Made by a program: the position numbers and the translations under genes | Shown: positions 15,943-25,453 of the stretch, in pieces | Numbering within the stretch: position 1 is the stretch's first letter | How the letters are laid out: every line of letters begins with the position of its first letter | From: Sphingomonas populi | GTDB taxonomy: Bacteria; Pseudomonadota; Alphaproteobacteria; Sphingomonadales; Sphingomonadaceae | Assembly (NCBI RefSeq): GCF_004208535.1 | Contig: NZ_SGIS01000017.1 | Span: 39,505 to 103,504, forward strand | Direction of reading: 5' to 3' | Length of the DNA: 64,000 nucleotides | The notes under the pieces: model-generated | Database searches by the model: none | What the model was told of the DNA's origin: nothing | What the model saw: only the letters and a program-made list of their open reading frames with translations

Positions 15943-16027
15943 CCCGTTCGTGCCGAGCGTAGTCGAGGTACGTGCCCCACACGCCACCGCCTGCGGCATG
16001 TCCCTCGACTTCGCTCGGGACGAACGG
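15943..16027. repeat. Inverted-repeat element inside the lig operon, between ligJ and ligI
   Basis: Arms CGTTCGTGCCGAGCGTAGTC and GACTTCGCTCGGGACGAACG surround about 45 bases. In RNA this would fold into a long stem between ligJ and ligI and could protect upstream mRNA or reduce downstream transcription. It belongs to the same family as 3001-3080. Confidence 0.85.
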
Positions 16028-16043
16028 AGATGGGAGTGGCCGC

Positions 16044-16942
16044 ATGACCGCTTTCACGATGGACGCCAACTGGCTGTGCTTCGATCCGGCGCCGACCAAG
16101 CCCGTTTTCACGCCACCGCCCGGCGCGGTCGATGCCCATTGCCATGTGTTCGGCCCCGGCGACGTGTTCCCGTTCGCGCCGGAGCGCAAATATACGCCGT
16201 GCGACGCTGGCCGGGACAAACTCTACGAACTGCGCGATTTCCTCGGGTTTTCGCGCAACGTCGTCGTGCAGGCGACCTGCCACGGCAAGGACAATCGCGC
16301 GATGGTCGACGCGCTGGTCCATGCCGGCGGCCGCGCGCGGGGTGTTGCCGATGTGAAGGCCGATATCGGCCGCGACGAGCTGGCGGCGATGCATGACGCG
16401 GGCGTGCGTGGCGTGCGGTTCAACTATGTGAAGCGGCTCGTCGATCCCAAGCCCGATGCTTATTATCGCGGCATCATCGATAAGATCGCCGAGTTCGGCT
16501 GGCATATCGTGATCTATTTCGAGGCGGCCGATCTCGCCGAGAAGTGGAATTTCTTCACGTCGCTGCCGACCACCGTCGTGGTCGATCACATGGGCCGCCC
16601 CGACGTGACCAAGGATGCGGACGGACCAGAGTTTGCGCGCTTCCTGACGTTCATGGAAGGCGACAACATCTGGTGCAAGACCACCTGCCCCGAGCGTCTG
16701 TCGAAGTCCGGCCCGCCGACCTATGACGATTTCGTGCCGTTCGCGCGGAAGGTGGTGGAGAGCTTCCCCGATCGCGTGATCTGGGGCACCGACTGGCCGC
16801 ATCCCAATCTCAACATGGTCGGCCACATGCCCGATGACGGCACGTTGGTCGACATGATCCCGCGCATCGCGCCGACCGAGGCGCTGCAACGCAAATTGCT
16901 CGTCGACAATCCGATGCGGCTGTATTGGCCCGAGGAAACATC

Positions 16943-16946
<4 letters not shown>
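16044..16946 (+). CDS. ligI: 2-pyrone-4,6-dicarboxylate hydrolase
   Basis: A 300-aa amidohydrolase-superfamily lactonase that opens 2-pyrone-4,6-dicarboxylate to 4-oxalomesaconate. The signature near residues 28-35 is VDAHCHVFGP, and the C-terminal catalytic Asp lies in IWGTDWPHPNLNM. GVRFNYVKRL and TVVVDHMGRPD carry the remaining substrate and strand-end residues of the LigI family, which works without a bound metal. ATG 16044 is preferred because the frame further upstream is repeat-element sequence. It overlaps ligA by ATGA. Confidence 0.94.
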
Positions 16947-18194
<1,248 letters not shown>

Positions 18195-18202
18195 CGAAAT
18201 AG

Positions 18203-18317
18203 CCCTCGCCCCGCTTGCGGGGAGAGGGTTGGGAGAGGGGCAGTCTCGCAAAACAACCAATGGGTCGGTGGAGGGACAGCCCCTCTCCCCGGCCCTCTCC
18301 CGCAAGCGGGAGAGGGA
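18203..18317. repeat. G/C-rich inverted repeat inside the lig operon, between ligB and ligC
   Basis: The left part CCCTCGCCCCGCTTGCGGGG plus AGAGGG..GAGAGGGG pairs with CCCCTCTCC..CCCTCTCC and CCGCAAGCGGGAGAGGG on the right, around a 40-base centre. The right arm ends close to the ligC ribosome binding site. It differs in sequence from the CGTTCG element family. A strong RNA stem here would separate ligAB from ligC expression. Confidence 0.8.
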
Positions 18318-18325
18318 GAAAGACT

Positions 18326-19264
18326 ATGAGAATCGCCCTCGCTGGCGCCGGTGCTTTTGGTGAAAAGCATCTCGATGGCCTCAAGCAGATCGACGGTGTC
18401 GAGATCGTCTCGATCATCAGCCGCACCGCCGAGCAGGCCGCCGCCGTCGCCGCCAAATATGGCGCCAAGCACAGCTCGACCGAACTCGCCGATGCGCTCG
18501 CGCGTGACGATGTCGACGCGGTGATCCTGTGTACGCCGACGCAGATGCACGCCGCCCAGGCGATCGCGTGCATGGAGGCGGGCAAGCACGTTCAGGTCGA
18601 GATCCCGCTGGCCGACAGCCTTGCCGATGCCGAGGCGGTGCTGGCCAAGCAGCAGGAAACCGGCCTCACCTGCATGGTCGGGCATACGCGGCGGTTCAAT
18701 CCGAGCCACCAGTTCGTCCACAACCGCATCGTCGCGGGCGAGTTCGCCATCCAGCAGATGGACGTGCAGACCTATTTCTTCCGCCGCAAGAACATGAACG
18801 CCAAGGGCCAGCCGCGGAGCTGGACCGACCATCTGCTGTGGCATCACGCCGCGCACACGGTCGATCTGTTCGCCTATCAAGCCGGGCCGATCGTCAAGGC
18901 CAATGCCATCGAAGGGCCGATCCACCCGGAGCTCGGCATCGCGATGGACATGTCGATCCAGTTGAAGGCGGAGAGCGGCGCGATCTGCACTTTGTCACTG
19001 TCGTTCAACAATGACGGGCCGCTCGGGACGTTTTTCCGCTACATCGGCGACACCGCAACCTATATCGCGCGCTACGACGATCTCGTGAACGGCAAGGAAG
19101 AGCCGATCGACGTGTCGAAAGTTGATGTGTCGATGAACGGCATCGAATTGCAGGACCGCGAGTTCATCGCCGCGATCCGTGAGGGTCGTGAGCCGAACTC
19201 TTCGGTCGCGCAGGTGCTGCCGTGCTACCGCGTGCTCGGCGCATTGGAAGAGCAGTTGAAGTAA
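18326..19264 (+). CDS. ligC: 4-carboxy-2-hydroxymuconate-6-semialdehyde dehydrogenase
   Basis: A 312-aa Gfo/Idh/MocA-family NADP-dependent dehydrogenase. It oxidises the cyclised ring-cleavage product to 2-pyrone-4,6-dicarboxylate. The Rossmann motif ALAGAGAFGEKH opens the protein, the EIPLADSLADAEA segment follows near residue 92, and the substrate domain contains DHLLWHHAAHTVDLF with conserved His residues. Length and context match LigC. ATG 18326 is chosen because upstream codons belong to the repeat. GAGGGAGAAAGACT gives the ribosome binding site. Confidence 0.93.
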   Translation: MRIALAGAGAFGEKHLDGLKQIDGVEIVSIISRTAEQAAAVAAKYGAKHSSTELADALARDDVDAVILCTPTQMHAAQAIACMEAGKHVQVEIPLADSLADAEAVLAKQQETGLTCMVGHTRRFNPSHQFVHNRIVAGEFAIQQMDVQTYFFRRKNMNAKGQPRSWTDHLLWHHAAHTVDLFAYQAGPIVKANAIEGPIHPELGIAMDMSIQLKAESGAICTLSLSFNNDGPLGTFFRYIGDTATYIARYDDLVNGKEEPIDVSKVDVSMNGIELQDREFIAAIREGREPNSSVAQVLPCYRVLGALEEQLK

Positions 19265-19275
19265 AGGAGAATTGC

Positions 19276-20283
19276 GTGGCTTTGGAAACTCGAACACTCG
19301 GGGATCGCCCGGTATCGGCGATTGTCCTCGGGTGCATGAACCTCAGCCACGCCTATGACGTGACCCCGCCCGAGGCGGAGGCGGTCGCGCTGCTCAACAC
19401 CGCGCTCGATCTCGGCGTGACGATGCTTGATACCGCCGCTTTGTATGGTGGCGGTGAGAACGAGAAGCTGCTCAACCGCGCGGTGATGCACCGGCGCGCC
19501 GAGTTCACCCTCGCCAGCAAGTGCGTGCTCGATATGATCGACGGCAAGCGCTCGCTCGACGGCAGTGCGGCGGCGATCACCGCGTCGATCGACCGTTCGC
19601 TGGCGCGGCTCGGCACCGACCATATCGACCTGATGTACCTGCACCGGCTCGACAAGGCTGTCCCGATCGAGGAGTCGGTCGGTGCGCTCGCGCGCGCGAT
19701 CGAGGCGGGCAAGATCGGCATGGTCGGGCTGTCGGAAATGTCCGCCGAGACGATCCGCCGCGCGCATGCGGTTCACCCCGTCGCGGCGGTGCAGAGCGAA
19801 TATTCGCCGCTGGTGCGCAACCCCGAAGTGGCGGTGCTGGAGACCTGCCGCGATCTCGGCATCGCCTTCGTCGCCTTCTCGCCGGTCGCGCGCGGGATGC
19901 TGGCAGGGGCGATCCGCGACGACGCCTATAAGCCCGGCGATATCCGCGCGACCATGCCGCGCTTCATCGCGCCGCAGCTCGCGCACAACCTCGATCTGGT
20001 CGCGGCGTTCGATGCCGCTGCGGCGGATGTCGGCGCGACTCCCGCCCAACTCGCGCTCGCCTGGGTGCTGTCGCGCGGGCCACATGTGATTGCGTTGCCA
20101 GGTACGCGCAGCATCGCGCATCTGGAGGAGGATCTCGCCACGCTCGCCACGCCGATCCCGGCGGCGACGCTGGCAGCGGTCGATGCGATGTTCGCGATTC
20201 ATGAGATCGCCGGCCCACGCTACACGGCTCCGATGCAGGCGATGATCGAAACGGAACTGCTGCCGGGTGAGGTACTCGCGTAG
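19276..20283 (+). CDS. Aldo/keto reductase, last gene of the lig operon
   Basis: A 335-aa NADPH-dependent oxidoreductase with the AKR catalytic tetrad: Asp and Tyr in MLDTAALYGGG, Lys in FTLASKCVLD and His in DLMYLHRLD. The C-terminal NADPH loop is VIALPGTRSIAHLEEDL. The GTG at 19276 follows AAAGGAG and lies 11 bases after the ligC stop, so it is co-transcribed. Its substrate is unknown. Reduction of an aromatic aldehyde or of a semialdehyde that escapes LigC is possible but not shown. A second AKR of similar design is at the right end of the window. Confidence 0.87.
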   Translation: MALETRTLGDRPVSAIVLGCMNLSHAYDVTPPEAEAVALLNTALDLGVTMLDTAALYGGGENEKLLNRAVMHRRAEFTLASKCVLDMIDGKRSLDGSAAAITASIDRSLARLGTDHIDLMYLHRLDKAVPIEESVGALARAIEAGKIGMVGLSEMSAETIRRAHAVHPVAAVQSEYSPLVRNPEVAVLETCRDLGIAFVAFSPVARGMLAGAIRDDAYKPGDIRATMPRFIAPQLAHNLDLVAAFDAAAADVGATPAQLALAWVLSRGPHVIALPGTRSIAHLEEDLATLATPIPAATLAAVDAMFAIHEIAGPRYTAPMQAMIETELLPGEVLA

Positions 20284-20300
20284 GCGACTTCGCGCTTTTC

Positions 20301-20404
20301 TCCCCTCCCTGGAAGGGAGGGGTTGGGGGTGGGTGGTTTTGGGGCCGGCGAAACGGTCCCCCACTGGCCGACCCACCCCCAGCCCCTCCCTTCCAGGGAG
20401 GGGA
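20301..20404. repeat. Long inverted repeat between converging genes
   Basis: TCCCCTCCCTGGAAGGGAGG and further GGGGTTGGGGGTGGGT on the left pair with ACCCACCCCCAGCCCC and CTCCCTTCCAGGGAGGGG on the right, around a centre containing CCGGCGAAACGGTC. It lies between the converging ends of the AKR gene and pobA and is a likely bidirectional terminator. Confidence 0.85.
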
Positions 20405-20413
20405 GCAGGTCCC

Positions 20414-21583
20414 TTACAGCGGCAATCCCACGTAATTCTCCGCGATCGTGGTCTGCGCCGCCACCGAAGACGCGATATAATCCAAGTCGGCGAGTTGCAT
20501 GCGGCGATCGAAGGCGTCGCTGCCGGGGAAGCGGTGCATCAGGTTGGTGAGCTGCCATGAGAAGCGCTCGGACTTCCAGACGCGGGCGAGTGCCTTGTCG
20601 GAATAGCCGGCGATGCCGGCGCCGTCGTTGCTCTTGAACCAGCGGATCAGCGCGTCGGAGAGATACGCCACGTCGGAGGCGGCGAGGTTGAGTCCCTTGG
20701 CGCCCGTCGGGGGCACGATATGCGCGCTGTCGCCGGCGAGGAACAGGCTGCCGTGGCGCATCGGTTCGAACACGAACGAGCGCAGCGGCGCGATCGATTT
20801 CTCCAGCGCGGGGCCGCGTGTCATGTGCGCGGCGGCGTCGGGGCCGAGCCGGACGGCGAGTTCGTCCCACAGCCGGTCGTCGGGCCACGCCTCAAGCTTC
20901 TCGTCGAGCGGCACTTGGATGTAATAGCGGCTGCGCGTCGCCGAGCGCATCGAGGCGAGTGCGAAGCCGTTGGCGTGGTTGGCGTAGATCAGTTCGTGGT
21001 TGCACGGCGGCACATCCGCGAGAATGCCGAGCCAGCCGAACGGATAGACCTTCTCAAAGCTTTGCGCGACCGACGCCGGCATCGCCTTGCGTGACGGCCC
21101 GTGATAGCCGTCGCAACCACAAATGAAGCGCGCGTCGATGCGGTGCTGCGCGCCGTCTTTCTCATAGGTCAAATACGGCGCGTCGCTCTCGATGTCGTGG
21201 AGCGCGACGTCGCTGGCCTCGTAGATCACCTCCAGCCCGCGCGCGTCGGCGGCATGCATCAGGTCGCGCGTCACCTCGGTCTGGCCATAGACCATCACCT
21301 GCCGCCCGGTGAGCGCGCCGACATCGATGCGGATCAGCCGCTCACCATCGGCGAGGTTGAAGCCATCGTGCGGCAGCCCTTCCGCGTGCATCCGCGTGCC
21401 GAGGCCGAGCCGGTCGAGCAGATCGGTGAGCGTCGTTTCGAGCACGCCGGCGCGGATGCGGCCGAGCACATAGTCGGCGGAAGACCGCTCGACGACGACG
21501 ACGTCCAGCCCTTCGGCGCGGAGCAGATGCCCGAGCAACAGCCCGGCCGGCCCGGCACCGACGATCGCCACCTGTGTCTTCAC
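20414..21583 (-). CDS. pobA: 4-hydroxybenzoate 3-monooxygenase
   Basis: A 389-aa FAD-dependent aromatic hydroxylase that converts 4-hydroxybenzoate to protocatechuate with NAD(P)H and oxygen, feeding LigAB. The FAD-binding motif VAIVGAGPAGLLLGHLLRAE is at residues 5-24, CGCDGYHGPSR is the DG motif and GDSAHIVPPTGAKGLN is the second FAD/ribityl motif. Overall length matches Pseudomonas PobA (about 394 aa). The start is GTG 21583, six bases after GGGAGA. It is divergent from the AraC-type gene that follows, which is the usual pobR position. Confidence 0.94.
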   Translation of the reverse strand: MKTQVAIVGAGPAGLLLGHLLRAEGLDVVVVERSSADYVLGRIRAGVLETTLTDLLDRLGLGTRMHAEGLPHDGFNLADGERLIRIDVGALTGRQVMVYGQTEVTRDLMHAADARGLEVIYEASDVALHDIESDAPYLTYEKDGAQHRIDARFICGCDGYHGPSRKAMPASVAQSFEKVYPFGWLGILADVPPCNHELIYANHANGFALASMRSATRSRYYIQVPLDEKLEAWPDDRLWDELAVRLGPDAAAHMTRGPALEKSIAPLRSFVFEPMRHGSLFLAGDSAHIVPPTGAKGLNLAASDVAYLSDALIRWFKSNDGAGIAGYSDKALARVWKSERFSWQLTNLMHRFPGSDAFDRRMQLADLDYIASSVAAQTTIAENYVGLPL

Positions 21584-21690
21584 GCATGCTCTCCCGCTTT
21601 TCGTTGGGGGGAGGATGCCCATGGAGGGGTTGGTTGGACATGGGCGCGGCGACCGGATATCTGGACGATCCAACCGAAGGATATGCCGCC

Positions 21691-22569
21691 ATGCGCGCGC
21701 CCGCCAGCGCCGTCCCGAGCTTCTACCTCTACGGCGAGCCGCAGCGTGCGGTGCGCGAGGGGTTCGTCCATGTCGAAAGCCTCGACGATCGCTCGCGGCC
21801 GAGCGAATGGACGATTCAGCCGCACCTCCACCGCGATCTCAACCATGTCATCCTGATCGCCGAGGGCGGCGGGACGATGCAGGCCGAAGGCGTCGCGTGC
21901 CGGTTCGACGCGCCCGCGCTGCTGCTGATCCCCGCCGGCGTGATCCACGGCTTCGCGTGGCACAGTGAATCGCGCGGCTGGGTCATCACGCTTGCCGACA
22001 GCTACGTCACGCAGCTTGCCGAGCGCGACCGCGATCTCGGGCGGCTGTTCCGGCACGCGCAGGCGGTCGCGCTCGATGGCGAGGATCGCGGCGCGATCGA
22101 GCGGTCGGTGAGCCAGATGCTGCGCGAGCTCGGCTGGATCGGCCCGGCGCAGCGCAGCGCGGTCGAGGCGGAGGTGCTGGCGATCCTGGTGCGGGCGCTG
22201 CGCCGGGCGCAGGTGGCGCGGCTGGAGGGCGATGCGCCGGGGCGGCAGGCGCTGGTGGTGGCGCATTTGCGTGAGCGGATCGAGGCGCGCTTCCGCCACC
22301 GCGAGAGTGTCGCCGCACAGGCCGCCGCGCTCGGCGTGAGCGAGACGGCATTGCGGCTGGCGTGCGCGCGGGTCGGCGGACTGTCGCCGAGCGCGATGCT
22401 CGATGAGCGCACCATGCTCGAGGCGCGGCGGCTGCTGCTCTACACCAACATGTCAGTCAACGAGATCGCATATTCGGTGGGGTTCGAAGACCCGGCCTAT
22501 TTCTCGCGCTTCTTCACGCGCCATGCCGGGCAATCCCCGCGCCGGTTTCGTGCGGCGCGGGGGGCGTGA
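21691..22569 (+). CDS. pobR: AraC/XylS-family regulator, probable PobR
   Basis: A 292-aa AraC-family activator. The N-terminal cupin-type sensor has HLHRDLNHVILIAEGGG and LLLIPAGVIHGFAW. The C-terminal double HTH has AAQAAALGVSETALRLACAR and the second helix pair with NEIAYSVGFEDPAYFSRFF followed by HAGQSPRRFR. Position divergent from pobA suggests that it activates pobA in response to 4-hydroxybenzoate. Its ATG at 21691 is preceded by AAGGA with 9-base spacing. An earlier in-frame ATG (21640) is less well placed. Confidence 0.87.
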   Translation: MRAPASAVPSFYLYGEPQRAVREGFVHVESLDDRSRPSEWTIQPHLHRDLNHVILIAEGGGTMQAEGVACRFDAPALLLIPAGVIHGFAWHSESRGWVITLADSYVTQLAERDRDLGRLFRHAQAVALDGEDRGAIERSVSQMLRELGWIGPAQRSAVEAEVLAILVRALRRAQVARLEGDAPGRQALVVAHLRERIEARFRHRESVAAQAAALGVSETALRLACARVGGLSPSAMLDERTMLEARRLLLYTNMSVNEIAYSVGFEDPAYFSRFFTRHAGQSPRRFRAARGA

Positions 22570-22572
22570 CGA

Positions 22573-22986
22573 TCACCGCCGCGCGTCGAGGCTCCACGCA
22601 CCGGCGCCGAACGCGACGACGTTGAGCAGGCCGCCGGCCATCGCGACGTTCTTGAAGAAGTTGATGAACTGGCTCTGGTCGCCGAGCGCCGAATGGAAGG
22701 CGAAGGCGGTGACGATCGCGAACGCCGCCAGGATCGCCGCGACGATGCGGGTGCGGTAGCCGAGCACCAGCGCGATGCCGCCGCCGAGTTCGATCAGCAC
22801 CGCCACGGCGAGTCCGACCTGCGGCAGCGGCAAGCCGGCGGACTGGATGTAGCCGATCGTCGCGGCCGGCGCGGTGACTTTGGAGATGCCGCTGAGGATG
22901 AAGATCGTCGCGATCAGCACGCGGCCGATCAGCGGCAGCGCCGATGCGGACTGCGAAGCGGCGGAAGAGTGTGGAAGCGTAGCCAT
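22573..22986 (-). CDS. DoxX-family membrane protein
   Basis: A 137-aa four-helix membrane protein of the DoxX type: SALPLIGRVLIATIFILSGI then SKVTAPAATIGYIQSAGLP, a second helix with VAVLIELGGGIALVLGYRTR, and the ending HSALGDQSQFINFFKNVAM. DoxX proteins are often linked to oxidative and thiol stress in membranes. It converges on pobR with 3 bases between stops and is divergent from an osmC-like gene, which may share a stress theme. Confidence 0.9.
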   Translation of the reverse strand: MATLPHSSAASQSASALPLIGRVLIATIFILSGISKVTAPAATIGYIQSAGLPLPQVGLAVAVLIELGGGIALVLGYRTRIVAAILAAFAIVTAFAFHSALGDQSQFINFFKNVAMAGGLLNVVAFGAGAWSLDARR

Positions 22987-23167
22987 GAATCATGTCCCGA
23001 TGAAGGTGGCGAGGCACACGCCCGCCGTCTCCACCAAGATGGTGAGGCCGCCTCCTGCGGAACAGTAGAATAAAGTCGGCGACTGTGTTCGATAAAATAG
23101 AAAAGCTGCGCGCGTGACGCCGCGCGCGGCGAATGGCATGACGCAGCATCATAGCAGGAGCAACCGC

Positions 23168-23677
23168 ATGACCGATCCGCTGCCCGGCGGCGCCATCGCC
23201 GAAGAGACCGGCGCTAGCCGTTTCCAGATCCGCATCGAAACCGGCGGGACGACGATCCTCGCCGACGAGCCGGTCGCGGCGGGCGGACTTGGCAGCGGCC
23301 CCACTCCTTACGAGCTGCTGTGCTCGGCGCTCGCCGCCTGTACGACGATGACGCTGCGGCTCTATGCGACGCAGAAAGGCTGGCCGGTCGGTGCGATCCG
23401 CACGCAGGTCGGCCATCGCCGCGAGACCGGCGTGACGCCGCCCGATCTGTTCACCCGCCGAATCGCGATCGACGGCGATCTCGACGCGGAGCAGCGCGCC
23501 CGGCTGATCGAGATCGCCGATCGCTGCCCGGTCCACCGCACACTGACCGGCGGCGCGCGAGTCGAGACGCAAGCGAGCGCCGCGACGCCGCCGTGCGAGC
23601 CGGCGGTGACGCATATGGCGGACATGGAAGCGCTGATCGCAGTCGGGCGTGGTTCGTTCGACTTCACCGAGCATTGA
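23168..23677 (+). CDS. OsmC-family peroxiredoxin-like protein
   Basis: A 169-aa OsmC/Ohr-fold protein. The two family cysteines are present: one in LAACTTMTLRLYA near residue 56 and the other in DRCPVHRTL near 120. The longer C-terminal extension (PCEPAVTHMADMEALI) resembles the OsmC-like proteins found next to DoxX. It probably reduces organic hydroperoxides in the cytoplasm. ATG 23168 follows AGGAG at good spacing. It converges on a LysR gene with 7 bases between the stops. Confidence 0.88.
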   Translation: MTDPLPGGAIAEETGASRFQIRIETGGTTILADEPVAAGGLGSGPTPYELLCSALAACTTMTLRLYATQKGWPVGAIRTQVGHRRETGVTPPDLFTRRIAIDGDLDAEQRARLIEIADRCPVHRTLTGGARVETQASAATPPCEPAVTHMADMEALIAVGRGSFDFTEH

Positions 23678-23684
23678 ATCGCGC

Positions 23685-24587
23685 TCAGTCGGCGTTCGCG
23701 CCGTCCTCGACCAGCCGGTCGAGCAGCCACGCCGCCGCCGGCCCCGGTGGCCGATCGCGTCGCCAGACGCCGCGAAACCGGTAGAGGTCGAGCGGTCCGT
23801 CGGGCAAGCTGAGCCGGACGAGCCGGCCAGCGGCGAGATCGGCCGCGACCGCCTCGAACGGCATGTTGCCCCAGCCGATCCCCTCGCGCAGCAAGGCATG
23901 CTTGGCGCCGAGATCGGCAAGCCGCCAGGTGCGCGGGCTGATGACCGCGAAGTCCCGCCCTTCGGTCAGCCGCGAACGATCGCTGAGCACGAGCTGGACA
24001 TGTTCACGCGCCGCGCCGGGCGGCACCGGATCAAGCCGGGCGAGCGGATGGCCGGGCGCGGCGACTGGCAGCATCGTCACGCTGCCGCCGGCGCGCGATA
24101 CAAGCCCCTCGATCGTCGCCGAAAGCGGCCCGCCCAGCCCGATCACCGCCCGCCCTTCCAGCACCAGTGCAGCCACCGCGCCGAGCGCCTCGACATGCAG
24201 CCGCAGCGTCACCGTCGGGTGGGTCTCGGCAAACGCGCGCAGTACGGCGGCAAGGCGATGCGCCGGGAACATCACGTCGACGGCGAGATCGACCTCCGCC
24301 TCCAGCCCATCGAGCAGGCCCTTCACCTTGGCGCGCAGCCCGTCCATGCCGCTCGACACCATCCGCGCCTCGGCGAGCACGGCATGGCCGGCCTCGGTCA
24401 AGGTCGGGCGGCGGGTGCCGGCGCGCGCGAACAGCGCCACGCCGAGCTGCGCTTCGAGATTGGCGATGCCGTAGCTGACCACCGACACCGCCCGGCCGAG
24501 CCGCCGCCCGGCGCCGGCGAAGCTGCCGGTTTCGACCACCGCGAGGAAGATGCGCAACTGATCGAAGGTCGGCGTGCCGGGCTGCAT
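23685..24587 (-). CDS. LysR-type transcriptional regulator
   Basis: A 300-aa regulator with one N-terminal HTH (FDQLRIFLAVVETGSFAGAG, then LGRAVSVVSYGIANLEAQLG, then RRPTLTEAG) and a standard effector domain from about 90 on. It is divergent from the membrane protein gene at 24716 and converges on the OsmC gene, so it may control either. The inducer cannot be deduced. It has normal length, unlike the double-HTH LysR at 12614. Confidence 0.92.
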   Translation of the reverse strand: MQPGTPTFDQLRIFLAVVETGSFAGAGRRLGRAVSVVSYGIANLEAQLGVALFARAGTRRPTLTEAGHAVLAEARMVSSGMDGLRAKVKGLLDGLEAEVDLAVDVMFPAHRLAAVLRAFAETHPTVTLRLHVEALGAVAALVLEGRAVIGLGGPLSATIEGLVSRAGGSVTMLPVAAPGHPLARLDPVPPGAAREHVQLVLSDRSRLTEGRDFAVISPRTWRLADLGAKHALLREGIGWGNMPFEAVAADLAAGRLVRLSLPDGPLDLYRFRGVWRRDRPPGPAAAWLLDRLVEDGANAD

Positions 24588-24715
24588 GGGGTTTCATGCC
24601 CCCGCCGCGCCGGGCTTGTCCACCGCGCGCCATGTCGAAAATCGCCAATCCTTCGCCAGCGGCGCGGTGTATGCTATTACCTTCGTCATTCGTCGGGCAG
24701 GTGTGGGGGGACTTC

Positions 24716-25438
24716 ATGGCGTCGATTGCATCCGCGCAGGACCCGGTTTCGGCCGAACGCAGATTCTTTTTTGCGATGGCGATCGCCTTCGCGGTTACGG
24801 TCGTGGCGGGCTTTTCGATGAGCTATGCGCGGATGACTCAGCCGCCGACGTCGCTGCCGATCCAGATCCACCTGCACGCGATGGTGTTCGTGAGTTGGGT
24901 GGGGTTCTACCTGCTTCAAAACGGCCTCGTCGCGAGCGGGTCGGTCGCGATTCACCGCCGGCTCGGCGTGGTCGGCGGCGTGCTGGCGACGCTGATGGTG
25001 GTGCTCGGGCTGGTGGTGACGGTGATGTGCATGCGCCGTGGCGCGGTGCCGTTCTTCTTCCCGCCGGGCGTGTTCCTGCTGATCGACGGGCTGGGTGTGC
25101 TCGTGTTCGGTGGGCTCGTCGCCGCCGCGATCCGGCTGCGCAACCGGCCCGACTGGCACAAGCGGCTGATGCTGTGCGCGATGGCGGTGGTGATCTCGCC
25201 TGCGCTGGGGCGCATCCTGCCGATGCCGTTGCTCGGCGTGTGGGCGCCGGTGGCGGTCTATGTCGGCCTGATGCTCTATGTCATCGCGGGGATGGTGTAT
25301 GACGTTCGCGCGCGCGGCTCGATTCATTCGGCCTATTGGTGGGGGGCGGGCGTGCAGACGGCCTTCATCCTGATCGTGATGATCGGCGGGTATAGCGCGC
25401 CGGTGATCACGCTGGCCGGCTGGATCGCGCGCGCCTGA
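24716..25438 (+). CDS. Multi-pass membrane protein of unknown function
   Basis: A 240-aa protein with about seven transmembrane helices, starting after a short soluble N terminus (MASIASAQDPVSAERRFFFA). Histidines occur near helix ends (IQIHLHAMVFVSWVG, VAIHRRLGVVGG, DWHKRLMLC), a pattern seen in DUF2306/cytochrome b561-like membrane proteins, but I cannot confirm haem binding. The ATG at 24716 follows a GGGGGGA site. It is divergent from the LysR gene and converges on glgX with 15 bases between stops. Confidence 0.75.
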   Translation: MASIASAQDPVSAERRFFFAMAIAFAVTVVAGFSMSYARMTQPPTSLPIQIHLHAMVFVSWVGFYLLQNGLVASGSVAIHRRLGVVGGVLATLMVVLGLVVTVMCMRRGAVPFFFPPGVFLLIDGLGVLVFGGLVAAAIRLRNRPDWHKRLMLCAMAVVISPALGRILPMPLLGVWAPVAVYVGLMLYVIAGMVYDVRARGSIHSAYWWGAGVQTAFILIVMIGGYSAPVITLAGWIARA

Positions 25439-25453
25439 TCTTTACGCCGAAGG

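Noticed and set aside
18203..20404. CRISPR-like repeats
   Set aside because: The repeats are inverted pairs, not direct repeats with regular spacers, and no cas genes are present.
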